Below, one piece after another: positions 1-8,222 of a stretch of DNA of 64,000 nucleotides. The stretch lies in the NCBI GenBank assembly GCA_029555965.1, contig JAKQHY010000211.1, forward strand, positions 1-64,000, in the 5' to 3' direction. The notes beneath the pieces are model-generated. The model made no database searches. It had not been told where the DNA came from and saw only the letters and a list, made by a program, of their open reading frames with translations. This DNA comes from Chloroflexota bacterium (GTDB lineage Bacteria > Chloroflexota > Anaerolineae > B4-G1 > SLSP01). A program made the position numbers and the translations under genes. Positions within the stretch are counted from its first letter, which is position 1; each line of letters begins with the position of its first letter.

Positions 1-768
1 GAGGAGATGTTCCGCGTCAACGTGGGCGGGACGTTCAACGTGTTCCAGGCGGCCGCCGCGGCCGGGATCAAGCGGGTGGTCTGCGCCAGTTCGATCAATG
101 CGCTGGGCTACAATTTCGGCGTGGACTTCCCGGCGGGGCAATTGCGCTATTTCCCCATTGACGAGGAGCATCCGCTGTACACGACCGATTCCTATTCCTT
201 CTCCAAGCAGATGATCGAGGAAATCGGCGGGTATTTCTGGCGGCGCGAGGGCGTCAGCAGCGTGTTCCTGCGCTTCCCGGCCGTCTACGATCTGGAGGCC
301 GACCCGCCTTCGATTTTGACGAACTTCGTCACTGCCTGCGAGAAACAGACCGCCGCCATGCTGGCGCTGACGGAACCGGCGCGCACCAAGCGCGTCCGCG
401 CGATGATCGCCCGCTTCGAGGAACGCGCCCGGAATCGGGAGTGGGAGACACAATTCGATTTCAGCGCGCTGGACACGAATATCATGTTCGGGCGCAGCAA
501 CTTTTGGACGAGCCTGGACGTGCGCGATGCGGCGCAGGCGGCGGAAAAAGGACTGCTGGCGGATTTCACGGGCAGCCACGCGCTCTACGTGACCGACTCT
601 CGCAACTTTGTGCGGCTCTCTTCGCAGGAACTGGCGGCCGTCTTCTTCCCGGAGGTCACGGAGTGGAAGCGCCCCGTCCCCCGCACGGAGACGCTGGTAA
701 GCATCGCGCGGGCGCGTGCGCTCATCGGCTTCGAGCCGGCCTACTCCTTCAACGCGGAGGGCGCGTAA
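1..768 (+). CDS. NAD-dependent epimerase/dehydratase (extended SDR), 5' end outside window
   Basis: Probably a nucleotide-sugar epimerase/dehydratase or related extended short-chain dehydrogenase. The frame is open from base 1 and the visible protein begins inside the fold: the N-terminal GxxGxxG NAD-binding motif is missing, so the true start lies upstream. Visible SDR features are the VNVGGT strand-helix region, ASSI (catalytic Ser side, about residue 28 from the first ATG) and the YSFSK active-site motif (Tyr63, Lys67). The C-terminal half is substrate-binding and does not identify the sugar. It is followed by a dispersed palindromic repeat, then by a convergent hexosaminidase. The family is clear; the substrate cannot be assigned. 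Confidence 0.85.
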   Translation, partial: EEMFRVNVGGTFNVFQAAAAAGIKRVVCASSINALGYNFGVDFPAGQLRYFPIDEEHPLYTTDSYSFSKQMIEEIGGYFWRREGVSSVFLRFPAVYDLEADPPSILTNFVTACEKQTAAMLALTEPARTKRVRAMIARFEERARNREWETQFDFSALDTNIMFGRSNFWTSLDVRDAAQAAEKGLLADFTGSHALYVTDSRNFVRLSSQELAAVFFPEVTEWKRPVPRTETLVSIARARALIGFEPAYSFNAEGA

Positions 769-800
769 GTCGGGAAATCGCCGCTTTCCAAGTAGTGTCC

Positions 801-877
801 TTTCACCGCAGAGCACGCTGAGGCCGCTGAGACCCTATAAAAATCTCTGCGATCTCTGCGTACTCTGCGGTGCAAAA
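801..877. repeat. Dispersed imperfect palindrome, copy A (CGCAGAG family)
   Basis: Runs from a CACCGCAGAG arm to a CTCTGCGGTG arm and is built of short CTCTGCG-like units. A second copy lies at 9541-9612, where the central segment around CCTATAAAAATCTC appears in reverse complement while the outer arms and the right flank (a TCCTTNCGTAA...CCTAA stretch) keep their orientation. A weaker relative is at 42890-42953. No coding potential. Confidence 0.75.
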
Positions 878-907
878 GCGCCATCCTTGCGTAAAGCCTA
901 ACCCCTT

Positions 908-2470
908 TCACTCCATTGAATCCAACGGTCGGTAATTCACCCCTAATTCCGTCAGCCGCCGCAGGTGCGTCTGCAAGCGCGCGACGAAGCCGGCGTAGTC
1001 TTTGTGTTCAGCCGGCGTCCACGCCACCTCCGCCAGCGCGCACAGGCGCGGATAGGCCATGTATTCCACGTGCGCCGGCGTCTTGATGTACTCCGTCCAG
1101 AGCTGCGCCTGCGCCCCCAGGACGTGGTGCGCCTTTTCCGCGTCAATCTCCGCGCTGACCGGCTCGTAGCTATACACCTTTTCCAGCGGCACAAACCCGC
1201 CGATGGCTAACGGCTCCGCGTCACGGTTCTCCGACTGGTAGTAATCCAGGTACAGGTACGAATTGGGCGCCATCACCACGTCGTGCCCGGCGGACGCGGC
1301 GTCAATGCCGCCCTGGACGCCGCGCCACGACATTACCGTGGCGTTGGCGGCCAGCCCGCCTTCGAGAATCTCGTCCCACCCCAACAACCGCCGCCCGCGC
1401 TCCGTGAGATAAGCGTCCATCCGGCGGATGAAGTAGCTCTGCAATGCCTCCGCATCCTTCAGCCCCAATACCTGCATGCGCGCCTGCGCCGCCGGGCTGG
1501 ATTCCCACTGCACTTTCGGAACCTCGTCGCCGCCGATGTGGATGAATTCACTGGGGAACAGCGTCAACACCTCATCCAGCACGTTCTGGAGAAATTGGAG
1601 TGTGCTTTCCTCAACGTTGTAAACATTCTCGTTGACGCCCCAGGTGGTGTAGACCGGCAGCAGCTCGCCGGTGTTGCCCAGTTCCGGGTAAGCCGCGATG
1701 GCGGCCTGCGCATGGCCGGGCATCTCGATTTCCGGCACGACGGTCACGCCGCGCGCCTGCGCGTAGGCCACGACCTCGCGCACCTCGTCCTGTGTGTAGA
1801 AGCCGCCGTGCGGCGTTCCATCGAACTCCGGCTTGAGATGATGGCGCGGATGTCCTACCACCGTTTCCTTGCGCCACGCGCCCACCTCGGTCAGGCGAGG
1901 ATACCGCTTGATTTCGATCCGCCAGCCCTGATCGTCGGTGAGATGCCAGTGGAAGACGTTGAGCTTGTGCAGCGCCAGCAGGTCAATGAACTTCAGCACA
2001 AAGTCTTTTGGCATGAAATGTCGCCCCACGTCCAGCATCGCGCCGCGCCAGCCGAAGCGCGGGGTGTCTTCAATCTCCACGCAGGGGATGTCCCAGGCCA
2101 CGTCCGAGACCAGCGCGGCGCGGAAACTCTCCGGCGGCGCCAACTGCCGCAGCGATTGGAGCGCGTAGAACAGTCCGACCGGCTGCGGCGCGCGCAGAGT
2201 GACCTCCCGCGGCGTGACGGTCAGGCGATACCCTTCCGCGCCCAGGTCGGCCAGGGCGGGGTCAAGGCGGAAGACGAGGGCCGGGGCATTGGCGGCGGCT
2301 TCCGCAGCGGCCAGCGGGAAGCCGGTCGCCGGCGCGAAGGCCGCGCGGCACAGCGCTGCTACCTCACGCGCCGCCGCGTCGGCCACAAGCACCGTATCCG
2401 GCGTCAGGGTAAAGGAACCTTCCCCCAAACTCGCATGTACTGGTTCGGGCACAATCATCACGTGCGTCAT
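908..2470 (-). CDS. Beta-N-acetylhexosaminidase, glycoside hydrolase family 20
   Basis: Hydrolyses terminal beta-linked N-acetylhexosamines from glycans or chitooligosaccharides by substrate-assisted catalysis. The 520-residue protein has an N-terminal GH20b-like alpha/beta domain (about 1-135), then the TIM barrel opening with WRGAMLDVGRHF. The HWHLTDDQGWR motif is near residue 174 and the catalytic pair is in HIGGDE (Asp315-Glu316). There is no signal peptide, so it is probably cytoplasmic and acts on imported sugars. The ATG is preceded by AGGAGG at good spacing. Convergent with the SDR gene and apparently monocistronic. Confidence 0.93.
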   Translation of the reverse strand: MTHVMIVPEPVHASLGEGSFTLTPDTVLVADAAAREVAALCRAAFAPATGFPLAAAEAAANAPALVFRLDPALADLGAEGYRLTVTPREVTLRAPQPVGLFYALQSLRQLAPPESFRAALVSDVAWDIPCVEIEDTPRFGWRGAMLDVGRHFMPKDFVLKFIDLLALHKLNVFHWHLTDDQGWRIEIKRYPRLTEVGAWRKETVVGHPRHHLKPEFDGTPHGGFYTQDEVREVVAYAQARGVTVVPEIEMPGHAQAAIAAYPELGNTGELLPVYTTWGVNENVYNVEESTLQFLQNVLDEVLTLFPSEFIHIGGDEVPKVQWESSPAAQARMQVLGLKDAEALQSYFIRRMDAYLTERGRRLLGWDEILEGGLAANATVMSWRGVQGGIDAASAGHDVVMAPNSYLYLDYYQSENRDAEPLAIGGFVPLEKVYSYEPVSAEIDAEKAHHVLGAQAQLWTEYIKTPAHVEYMAYPRLCALAEVAWTPAEHKDYAGFVARLQTHLRRLTELGVNYRPLDSME

Positions 2471-2524
2471 ACCTATCCTCCTGATGTGAAATGTAAGCCA
2501 TCGTGTGGTGTAACCACAACCAAA

Positions 2525-2603
2525 TTTTCACCACGGAGACACTGAGGGCACGGAGAAAAACAAGGGGTCAAATCTCCGTGCGCTTCGTACCTCCGTGGTT
2601 AAA
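2525..2603. repeat. Imperfect palindromic intergenic repeat (CCACGGAG family)
   Basis: The arms TTTTCACCACGGAG and CTCCGTGGTTAAA are nearly complementary and separated by CGGAG/CTCCG sub-repeats. It lies in the 465-bp gap 2471-2935, upstream of the hexosaminidase start and divergent from the membrane protein at 2936. The stretch 2604-2815 shows nothing I can identify. Confidence 0.65.
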
Positions 2604-2815
2604 CAAGAATGATTCGCGCGGAACATATAGATCTTGTCGGCCAACACTATGAGGTTTGCACCACGCAACCCTGACGTTTCGCCGCCTCATGCGAAGCAAT
2701 GTGACCATTCTAGCACGGGAACAAACCGCCGCAACCGTTTTTTGACTTTCACCCCAACCTCACTATGATGAAAGTATCGGCAGCAAGTGGCCCGTCTGGT
2801 GAACGACTCGTCATA

Positions 2816-2928
2816 TCTTTGCGCGTTCCAGGCGCAAAGAGGGTTTTTGAGATGTTTTTGATTGGCGGGGTACCCCGCCAATCAAAAACATTCTTTTTCC
2901 TGCGGCTTTAGCCGCGCCATCTGGCAGG
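2816..2928. repeat. Structured repeat element, copy 1, with a 40-nt perfect palindrome
   Basis: Three hairpins in series: TCTTTGCGC/GCGCAAAGA (2816-2840); an uninterrupted perfect palindrome at 2852-2891 centred on GGGGTACCCC; and, after a T-rich spacer, GCGGCTTTAGCCGC enclosed by outer CCTGC/GCAGG arms. The last part recurs at 4663-4698 and, in part, at 11665-11690. It ends 8 bp before the next start codon, so it may shape the leader of that mRNA. Confidence 0.75.
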
Positions 2929-2935
2929 TGCAGCT

Positions 2936-3352
2936 ATGATCGTGCAATTCCTTTCCATTGTGATTTTCACGTTTTCTTTGACGTTGTTGGTGTTGGGCGC
3001 GGTGACGTGGTGGATTGAACGTGAGCGCAAGCGGGTGCTGGGGGTGTGGATGATCGCCAGCGGCCTGTTCATCGCTATTGGCTACGCGCTGCTGGGCAGT
3101 CGTTTCTCCATTGCGTGGTTTGGCCGTCTGATCGTCGCTGTGGACCTGCCCCTGCTCTGGGCGACGGCCATCCTCTATACCATCGGCGTATTGGGCGGCA
3201 TCGGGCTGGCCGGGGGCATTTTCATGTGGATGTCGGGCCGGCTGACGCGGCTCAAGCCCACCCGCATAGAAAAACAGCTGGCGGCGTACATCGGTGTTAT
3301 TCTGCTGGTGGCGCTGGTCATCAGCCTGATTGCTGTGCTGTTGAGCCGGTAA
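2936..3352 (+). CDS. Small four-helix membrane protein of unknown function
   Basis: A 138-residue integral membrane protein. Hydrophobic segments are at about residues 2-24, 36-55, 65-98 (possibly one long or two short helices) and 114-136, separated by short basic loops (ERERKR, GRLTRLKPTRIEK). I do not recognise a named domain. It stands alone between a structured repeat element upstream and an imperfect palindrome downstream. The start at this ATG lacks a strong Shine-Dalgarno sequence (only CAGGTG). Expression and function are not deducible; length, hydrophobicity and codon usage support a real gene. Confidence 0.65.
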   Translation: MIVQFLSIVIFTFSLTLLVLGAVTWWIERERKRVLGVWMIASGLFIAIGYALLGSRFSIAWFGRLIVAVDLPLLWATAILYTIGVLGGIGLAGGIFMWMSGRLTRLKPTRIEKQLAAYIGVILLVALVISLIAVLLSR

Positions 3353-3364
3353 GGGCAAATATTT

Positions 3365-3426
3365 CTCAACGGATTGAACGGAATTTAACGGATTTCCCTT
3401 CCGTTGAATCCGTTCATTCCGTTGAG
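3365..3426. repeat. Imperfect palindrome of AACGGATTN units
   Basis: Arms CTCAACGGATTGAACGG and CCGTTCATTCCGTTGAG are nearly complementary. It sits between the membrane protein stop and the dGTPase ribosome-binding site. A close relative precedes the alpha/beta hydrolase at 12383-12440. Confidence 0.7.
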
Positions 3427-3447
3427 CCATAGTGAGAGGAGAAAGCG

Positions 3448-4599
3448 ATGCTCTACACACGGGACATGCTCGAAAAGTTTGAGGACCAGACCCTCGCGCC
3501 TTACGGTTTCCGCAGCCGGGACTCGCGGGGGCGTGTATATCTCCAGGAAGAGGCGGATTACCGCACTTGCTTCCAGCGGGATCGAGATCGTATCTTGCAC
3601 ACCACCCCCTTCCGCCGCCTGGAATACAAGACACAGGTGTTCGTCAACTACGAGGGCGACTATTACCGCACACGGCTGACGCATACCCTGGAAGTCGCCC
3701 AAATCGGGCGCACGATGGCCCGCGCGCTGGGCGCCAACGAAGACCTAGTGGAGGCCATCTGCCTGGCGCACGACCTGGGCCATCCACCCTTCGGCCATTC
3801 CGGCGAGGTCGCGCTCAACCGGTTGCTGGCCGACGCCGGCGGCTTCGACCACAACAAACAGTCGCTGCGCATCGTGGAGACGCTGGAATGTCGCTACCCC
3901 GACTTCCCCGGCCTGAATTTGACGTGGGAAGTGCGCGAAGGCATCGTCAAACACGAGACGGAATACGACGCCGCCGACGCCAGCCGGTTCGACCCGGCGC
4001 TGCGCGGCACGCTGGAGGCGCAGCTCGCCAATCCCGCCGACGAACTGGCCTACACCGCCCACGACCTCGACGACGGCCTGCGTTCTGGCCTGATCCAACC
4101 GGCAGACCTGGACGGCGTCGCCTGGTGGGAGCGGCTCAAGGAGAGCCTAGGGTGGGACGGCGCTGGCTTCAACCGGCTGTGGCGGCACCGGCTGGTGCGG
4201 CGGCTGTTGGGGCTGCTGATCACCGACGCCATCGAGGAGACGGCGCGGCGTATCCAGACGTCCGACGTTGCCTCTGCGGCGGACGTGCGCGCCTGGCCGG
4301 AAAAACTCGTGGCCGCGACCCCAGAGGTGGCCGCAATGACGCGCGAACTGAAAAAATTCCTCTACGCGCATCTGTACTGCCATCCCCGTGTGATGCGGAT
4401 GCAGACCAAGGCCGAGCGCATCCTTACGGCGCTATTCGACGCTTACGTCGCCGAGCCGCGCCAGCTCCCCCAAGAAGAGCAAGCTAAGTTAGATACACGC
4501 TCGCTGCCGCGCATCGTATGCGATTACATCGCCGGGATGACCGACCGCTATGCTCTGGAAGAATACGCCAAAATGTTCGACCCGTTTGAACGGGTATAG
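3448..4599 (+). CDS. dgt: Deoxyguanosinetriphosphate triphosphohydrolase-like HD protein
   Basis: Cleaves dNTPs (typically dGTP) to the nucleoside and triphosphate, lowering or balancing dNTP pools. The 383-residue protein carries the HD-superfamily metal ligands: RLTHTLEV (His79), LAHDLGHPPFGHSGE (His108-Asp109) and AYTAHDLDDG (Asp206), with the FRRLEYKTQVF region typical of bacterial dGTPases. Length is normal for the shorter type-2 class. A GAGAGGAGAAAG ribosome-binding site precedes the ATG. The next structured element (4619-4698) contains a hairpin followed by CTCTTTTTA and could terminate this transcript. Exact nucleotide preference is unknown. Confidence 0.92.
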   Translation: MLYTRDMLEKFEDQTLAPYGFRSRDSRGRVYLQEEADYRTCFQRDRDRILHTTPFRRLEYKTQVFVNYEGDYYRTRLTHTLEVAQIGRTMARALGANEDLVEAICLAHDLGHPPFGHSGEVALNRLLADAGGFDHNKQSLRIVETLECRYPDFPGLNLTWEVREGIVKHETEYDAADASRFDPALRGTLEAQLANPADELAYTAHDLDDGLRSGLIQPADLDGVAWWERLKESLGWDGAGFNRLWRHRLVRRLLGLLITDAIEETARRIQTSDVASAADVRAWPEKLVAATPEVAAMTRELKKFLYAHLYCHPRVMRMQTKAERILTALFDAYVAEPRQLPQEEQAKLDTRSLPRIVCDYIAGMTDRYALEEYAKMFDPFERV

Positions 4600-4618
4600 G
4601 CGCGGCGTGGTCCAGATA

Positions 4619-4698
4619 GGTTTGCGATGAAGGGCTACCGCCCGTCACCGCAAACCCTCTTTTTACCGGCGGCTTCAGCCGCAAAATCTGCCCGGTAA
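4619..4698. repeat. Structured repeat element, copy 2, also a likely terminator of dgt
   Basis: A first stem (GGTTTGCGATGAAGGGC at 4619-4635 against 4640-4656, 15 of 17 pairs) is followed by CTCTTTTTA, a good intrinsic-terminator arrangement. A second stem encloses CGGCTTCAGCCG inside TTACCGG/CCGGTAA arms. The second half matches copy 1 (2893-2928) in order and spacing, with different but still pairing outer arms. Confidence 0.7.
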
Positions 4699-4735
4699 GC
4701 ATGGTCTGACGCGAATGCCCAAGCCCTGGCGATGT

Positions 4736-4763
4736 TTGACAGTTCTTTCAAATTGCGTATACT
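4736..4763 (+). promoter_or_regulatory. Sigma-70-type promoter of the cold-shock gene
   Basis: TTGACA (4736-4741) and TATACT (4758-4763) with a 16-bp spacer. Transcription should begin near 4770, giving a leader of about 85 nt before the cold-shock start codon at 4856. Long structured leaders are common in cold-shock mRNAs. Confidence 0.75.
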
Positions 4764-4855
4764 TGGCTTCGTCGGTTAGCGTTAGCGTCGGAGGTTGGCT
4801 CCGGTGCGAGCGACAATCTATATCTTAGTATGAAGTAGGAGTAAACAGAATTACC

Positions 4856-5065
4856 ATGAGTGACCGGATCAAAGGAACAGTGAAGTGGTTTAACGCCGCC
4901 AAAGGCTATGGTTTCATTTCTCGTGAAAACGGGGAGGACGTGTTCGTCCATTATTCAGCTATCCGCTCTGATGGCTACCGCAAACTGTTGGAAGGCCAGT
5001 CGGTGGAATTTTCTCTTGTAGAGACCCCCAAAGGATTGCAAGCGGCTGACGTTGATATGCAGTAG
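4856..5065 (+). CDS. Cold-shock domain protein (CspA family)
   Basis: A 69-residue single OB-fold nucleic-acid-binding protein, expected to melt RNA structure. RNP1 is KGYGFI (residues 16-21) and RNP2 VFVHYSAI (29-36); the N-terminal [11 protein letters not shown] stretch is diagnostic. Length is that of ordinary bacterial Csp proteins. It is a self-contained transcription unit, with a near-consensus promoter about 90 bp upstream and a perfect 13-bp terminator hairpin 36 bp downstream. Whether it is induced by cold cannot be told from sequence. Confidence 0.97.
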   Translation: MSDRIKGTVKWFNAAKGYGFISRENGEDVFVHYSAIRSDGYRKLLEGQSVEFSLVETPKGLQAADVDMQ

Positions 5066-5100
5066 ACGTCAGTGGTGTAGCATTTTCTATGCTTTTTGCT

Positions 5101-5131
5101 AAAGAAACCACCCAGTATGGGTGGTTTCTTT
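5101..5131 (+). terminator. Intrinsic terminator after the cold-shock gene
   Basis: A perfect 13-bp stem (AAAGAAACCACCC / GGGTGGTTTCTTT) with a 5-nt AGTAT loop; the 3' arm supplies the T-rich tail. The A-rich 5' arm would make it work in both directions. Confidence 0.9.
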
Positions 5132-5155
5132 GTTATTTCTGTTATTTCCCAGAGC

Positions 5156-5184
5156 TTGACAGAACTTTACTTGCCCCTTAAACT
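5156..5184 (+). promoter_or_regulatory. Promoter abutting the start codon of the 763-residue protein
   Basis: TTGACA (5156-5161), 17-bp spacer, TAAACT (5179-5184). Initiation about 7 bp downstream falls at 5190-5192, directly before the ATG at 5193, which predicts an almost leaderless mRNA although a GAGGAG motif is present at 5185-5190. Confidence 0.55.
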
Positions 5185-5192
5185 GAGGAGCA

Positions 5193-7484
5193 ATGGAGCA
5201 GCATAATCAAGTTCTACGATTTCAAGAGGGTGCGCGTAGTCCACACCCTAGCTCGGAAATCATCGTGACCGGCCATCCCCCACGCGGGGCTGTCATTGTG
5301 GGCGAAGAGCTGGTGATTGTGGTTGACCTGACTCCCCCGCTGCCCCAACGCAGCCGGGAAATCCGCGCCGTTGCCGCCCAAACCTACCAAACCTCGTCCG
5401 GCAGCGTGGTGGCGCGTTTGCGGCGCGCCTTAGCCGAGGCGAACCGGTATTTGGTCCATATCAACTTGAATGCTGCGCCGGGCGCCAAATGCGCCGGCAG
5501 TATCACTTGCGCCGCCTTTGCCGACAACGAGCTGTTCTTGGGGCAAATTGGGGCCGGCTATGCGTTTGTGTATCACCCGGATGGGCAATTTGAGACATTC
5601 CCCCGCCGCACTCAGTTACTTATGCCTCTGGGCGGCGCGCTGCCGCCGGTGATCACGGTTGGGTACACTACCCTGGAAGAAAACTGTGTGGTGTTGCTGG
5701 CAACCACGCCCATTGCTGAATCTCAGGCGCGCGAACGTTGGCAGGAAATCCTGGCGACGACGCCACCGGAGGCGCTGGCGCTTCCAATCGGCGCCATGTT
5801 AGCCCAGAGCGGCGCGTCGGGGAGCCTGGCGCTCATTCACCTGCTGCCCGAAAAGTCCTCCGCGCTACAGCCCGCTAAACCACGCCGCCTCCGGGATTGG
5901 TGGGGCCGGTCGCGCAAGACATCGTTGCCAACAGAATCGGCGTCTGTGGAGCCTTCGCGGTTGGAACCCACTTCCATTTTGCCGGAAGGCTCTCAGCCGG
6001 CGCCACCTTCCTCGGTCAGGGGCCATCCGCCCATCCAGGAACCGGAACCTTCGGCGCCACTGCCGGAATTTCTGCGGCGCCGACTCTCACCGCACAATGC
6101 GGTCGCGCCGTCGGCGGAATTCACGCCAGGCTCGAAGAAGCTTCATCTGCCGGCGTTCAACCTGTCCTCCCTGGGCGCGTGGGCGAGCGACGTATTTCAT
6201 GGTCGCTCTCAGCCGCGCACTCGTGCGACCACCGCCGAACGGGCGCGCTTGCGTCACGCCTTACGCGCTTTGCTGCCCGGCCGGATCGAGGCTACACCTG
6301 TCGCGGCCCGGACGGCTCCCCATGAGAACGGGACCGTGATGGGCGGTCTGGTGTTGGGGGTGTTTCTGCTGATCCTTTTCATTACCCTAACCGAATACTG
6401 GCAGCTCGGCGGCCCGCATCGGGCCACTACTTTGTTGGAGAGGGCGAAGACTGCGCGGCAAACTGCCTATGCCAGCCAGGAAGCTGCCGACTGGCGACGT
6501 CTGTTGGAGTTGAGCCATCAAATTGTGACGATAGACCCCCGCAACCAGGAGGCTACACACCTTAAAACCGAGGCGCAGCAGGCCATTGATGCCCTGGAAA
6601 ATGCCGCCATGCTGGATGTGCGGCAATTGCTTGACCTGGGAGTGGCGCCCACGCCGCGCCGTTTGTTGGTGACGGAGCGCTGGCTGTATGTGTTGGACAC
6701 GGCCAACGACGAGGTCATTGGGTTGGAAATGCAGACGGATTACCTTACGCCCGTGAATGGCGCGCCGGTCACGTTGCTCAAATACGGGCAAACCTTCTAT
6801 GGTGAGGCCGTCAATCACCTGGTGGATATGGCCTGGTTGGCTCCCGGCGGGACTTACCCCGACGGTGCCGTTCTTATCTACAGCGACGGCGGCCTTATCT
6901 ACATCTATGAACCGGTGTCCGGCCCGGCGGGCATCACCCGGCAGCGGATTCAAGGGAACCTGCAATCCGGTATGGTCACACTGATGGAGACGTTTGCGGA
7001 TAAATTCTATCTGGCGCAGCGCCATGACAATCAGATTCTCACTTATGAGCCGGTCAATGGCATTTATGAACTGCCACGAGGGTACTTTCCCCCGGAGGCC
7101 GCGCCGCCGCTGCGGGAAGCCCTGGACCTGGGCGTGGACGGGCGGGTCTATTTACTGATGGGGGACGGTTCGATACGGACATATTTCGATGGCGTAGAAG
7201 ACCTGACCTTCAAGCTCAATAACCTGCCCGATGCAACCTTCAAGCCCATTGTATTGGCCGTTGAGTCGGACCTGGATGACGGATTGATGTATTTGGGTGA
7301 CGCGCAGCAGCAGCGAATTGTAGTGGTTGACAAGCGAGGCAATTTCATGCACCAGTTCCGGCTGCCAGGCGAGGAACTGCTGCGTCTGGAGGCTGTTGCC
7401 ATCAACGAAACCCCGCACATCCTGTACCTCATCGCCGACAACCGGCTGTTTGCCGCTCCTCTGCCCGACTTCGTAACGCATTAG
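5193..7484 (+). CDS. Large single-pass membrane protein: PP2C-like N-domain and propeller-like C-domain
   Basis: A 763-residue protein of unassigned function. Residues about 20-220 resemble a PP2C-type phosphatase fold in layout (VIVVDLTPP, SITCAAFADNELFLGQIGAG), but the metal-binding Asp-Gly of active PP2C enzymes is not visible, so this part is probably inactive. A Pro/Ser-rich linker follows (220-345), then one transmembrane helix (382-401), a short helical segment, and about 300 residues of repeated strand-rich units (WLYVLDTANDEV, VYLLMGDGSIRTYFDG, GLMYLGDAQQQRIVVVD) that look like a beta-propeller. The C-domain would be outside if the N-domain is cytoplasmic. It has its own promoter. 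The domain reading is by eye. Confidence 0.7.
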   Translation: MEQHNQVLRFQEGARSPHPSSEIIVTGHPPRGAVIVGEELVIVVDLTPPLPQRSREIRAVAAQTYQTSSGSVVARLRRALAEANRYLVHINLNAAPGAKCAGSITCAAFADNELFLGQIGAGYAFVYHPDGQFETFPRRTQLLMPLGGALPPVITVGYTTLEENCVVLLATTPIAESQARERWQEILATTPPEALALPIGAMLAQSGASGSLALIHLLPEKSSALQPAKPRRLRDWWGRSRKTSLPTESASVEPSRLEPTSILPEGSQPAPPSSVRGHPPIQEPEPSAPLPEFLRRRLSPHNAVAPSAEFTPGSKKLHLPAFNLSSLGAWASDVFHGRSQPRTRATTAERARLRHALRALLPGRIEATPVAARTAPHENGTVMGGLVLGVFLLILFITLTEYWQLGGPHRATTLLERAKTARQTAYASQEAADWRRLLELSHQIVTIDPRNQEATHLKTEAQQAIDALENAAMLDVRQLLDLGVAPTPRRLLVTERWLYVLDTANDEVIGLEMQTDYLTPVNGAPVTLLKYGQTFYGEAVNHLVDMAWLAPGGTYPDGAVLIYSDGGLIYIYEPVSGPAGITRQRIQGNLQSGMVTLMETFADKFYLAQRHDNQILTYEPVNGIYELPRGYFPPEAAPPLREALDLGVDGRVYLLMGDGSIRTYFDGVEDLTFKLNNLPDATFKPIVLAVESDLDDGLMYLGDAQQQRIVVVDKRGNFMHQFRLPGEELLRLEAVAINETPHILYLIADNRLFAAPLPDFVTH

Positions 7485-7631
7485 CGAGCGTTTCACGCCA
7501 AGGCGCAAAGGCGCAAAGTTCTTTTGCCTATTTGACTACAGGTCTAACGACTACCAGACTATCCTATTGTCAACGGATTAAGCGAATTTTTGATCCTATC
7601 ATTCCGTAAATCCTGTTATTGAGGAGGCCAG

Positions 7632-8222
7632 ATGGCGAAACCGGAACTATTGCGCACTTTTATCGCTTTGCCCCTCGCGGACGACGTAATCGGGCAGTTG
7701 GATCAGGTGCAGCGCACTTTGCGGTGGACGTGCCCAGAACATGCTGTGACCTGGGTGAAGCCGGCGTCCATCCACCTGACGCTGTTCTTTCTGGGAGAAA
7801 TTCTGCTGGAGATGACGACGCCCGTGCAAGCGGCTCTGCACGTCGTCGCGCGCAACACGGCCTCGTTCACCTTCACCGTGCAGGGAGCGGGGGCGTTCCC
7901 CAACCTCAACCGCCCGCGCGTGATCTGGGTGGGGCTGTCCGATCCGGGCGGACGGCTGACCATGTTGCACCGGACTGTCAACGAAGCGATGGAAACTGTC
8001 GGCTTCAAGCCGGAAACACGGCCTTTCTCCCCGCATCTGACGCTGGGCCGCGTCAAACCCCACGCAACGCGGGAAGACGCGCAAGCCATCGGGCAGGTAG
8101 TTGGCAAAATTGAGGTCGGCGTCCTGGGGCAAGTCCGCGCCGCCGAAATCATCTTTTTCCGCAGCATCCTCAAGCCCACCGGGGCCGAGTATACCCCGTT
8201 GAAAACGTTCCCCTTAACGTGA
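7632..8222 (+). CDS. thpR: RNA 2',3'-cyclic phosphodiesterase (2'-5' RNA ligase family)
   Basis: A 196-residue 2H-phosphoesterase expected to open 2',3'-cyclic phosphates on RNA and, in vitro, to join 2'-5' RNA ends. The two HxTx motifs are intact: IHLTLFFLGE (His48-Thr50) and PHLTLGRVK (His135-Thr137). Length is normal. A strong GAGGAGG precedes the ATG. The stop codon overlaps the start of a 20-bp perfect hairpin shared with the convergent glycosyltransferase. KptA at 40.4 kb is another RNA-end enzyme, so the organism has at least two RNA repair-type activities in this window. Confidence 0.93.
   Translation: MAKPELLRTFIALPLADDVIGQLDQVQRTLRWTCPEHAVTWVKPASIHLTLFFLGEILLEMTTPVQAALHVVARNTASFTFTVQGAGAFPNLNRPRVIWVGLSDPGGRLTMLHRTVNEAMETVGFKPETRPFSPHLTLGRVKPHATREDAQAIGQVVGKIEVGVLGQVRAAEIIFFRSILKPTGAEYTPLKTFPLT

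Noticed and set aside
1283-2545. 420-residue frame antisense to the GH20 gene
   Set aside because: No recognisable motif, Arg/Gln-rich; the hexosaminidase with its HIGGDE site is the real gene.
2882-3634. 250-residue minus-strand frame over the small membrane protein
   Set aside because: Gln/His/Arg-rich without motif and spanning the palindrome and repeat; the plus-strand frame has membrane helices.
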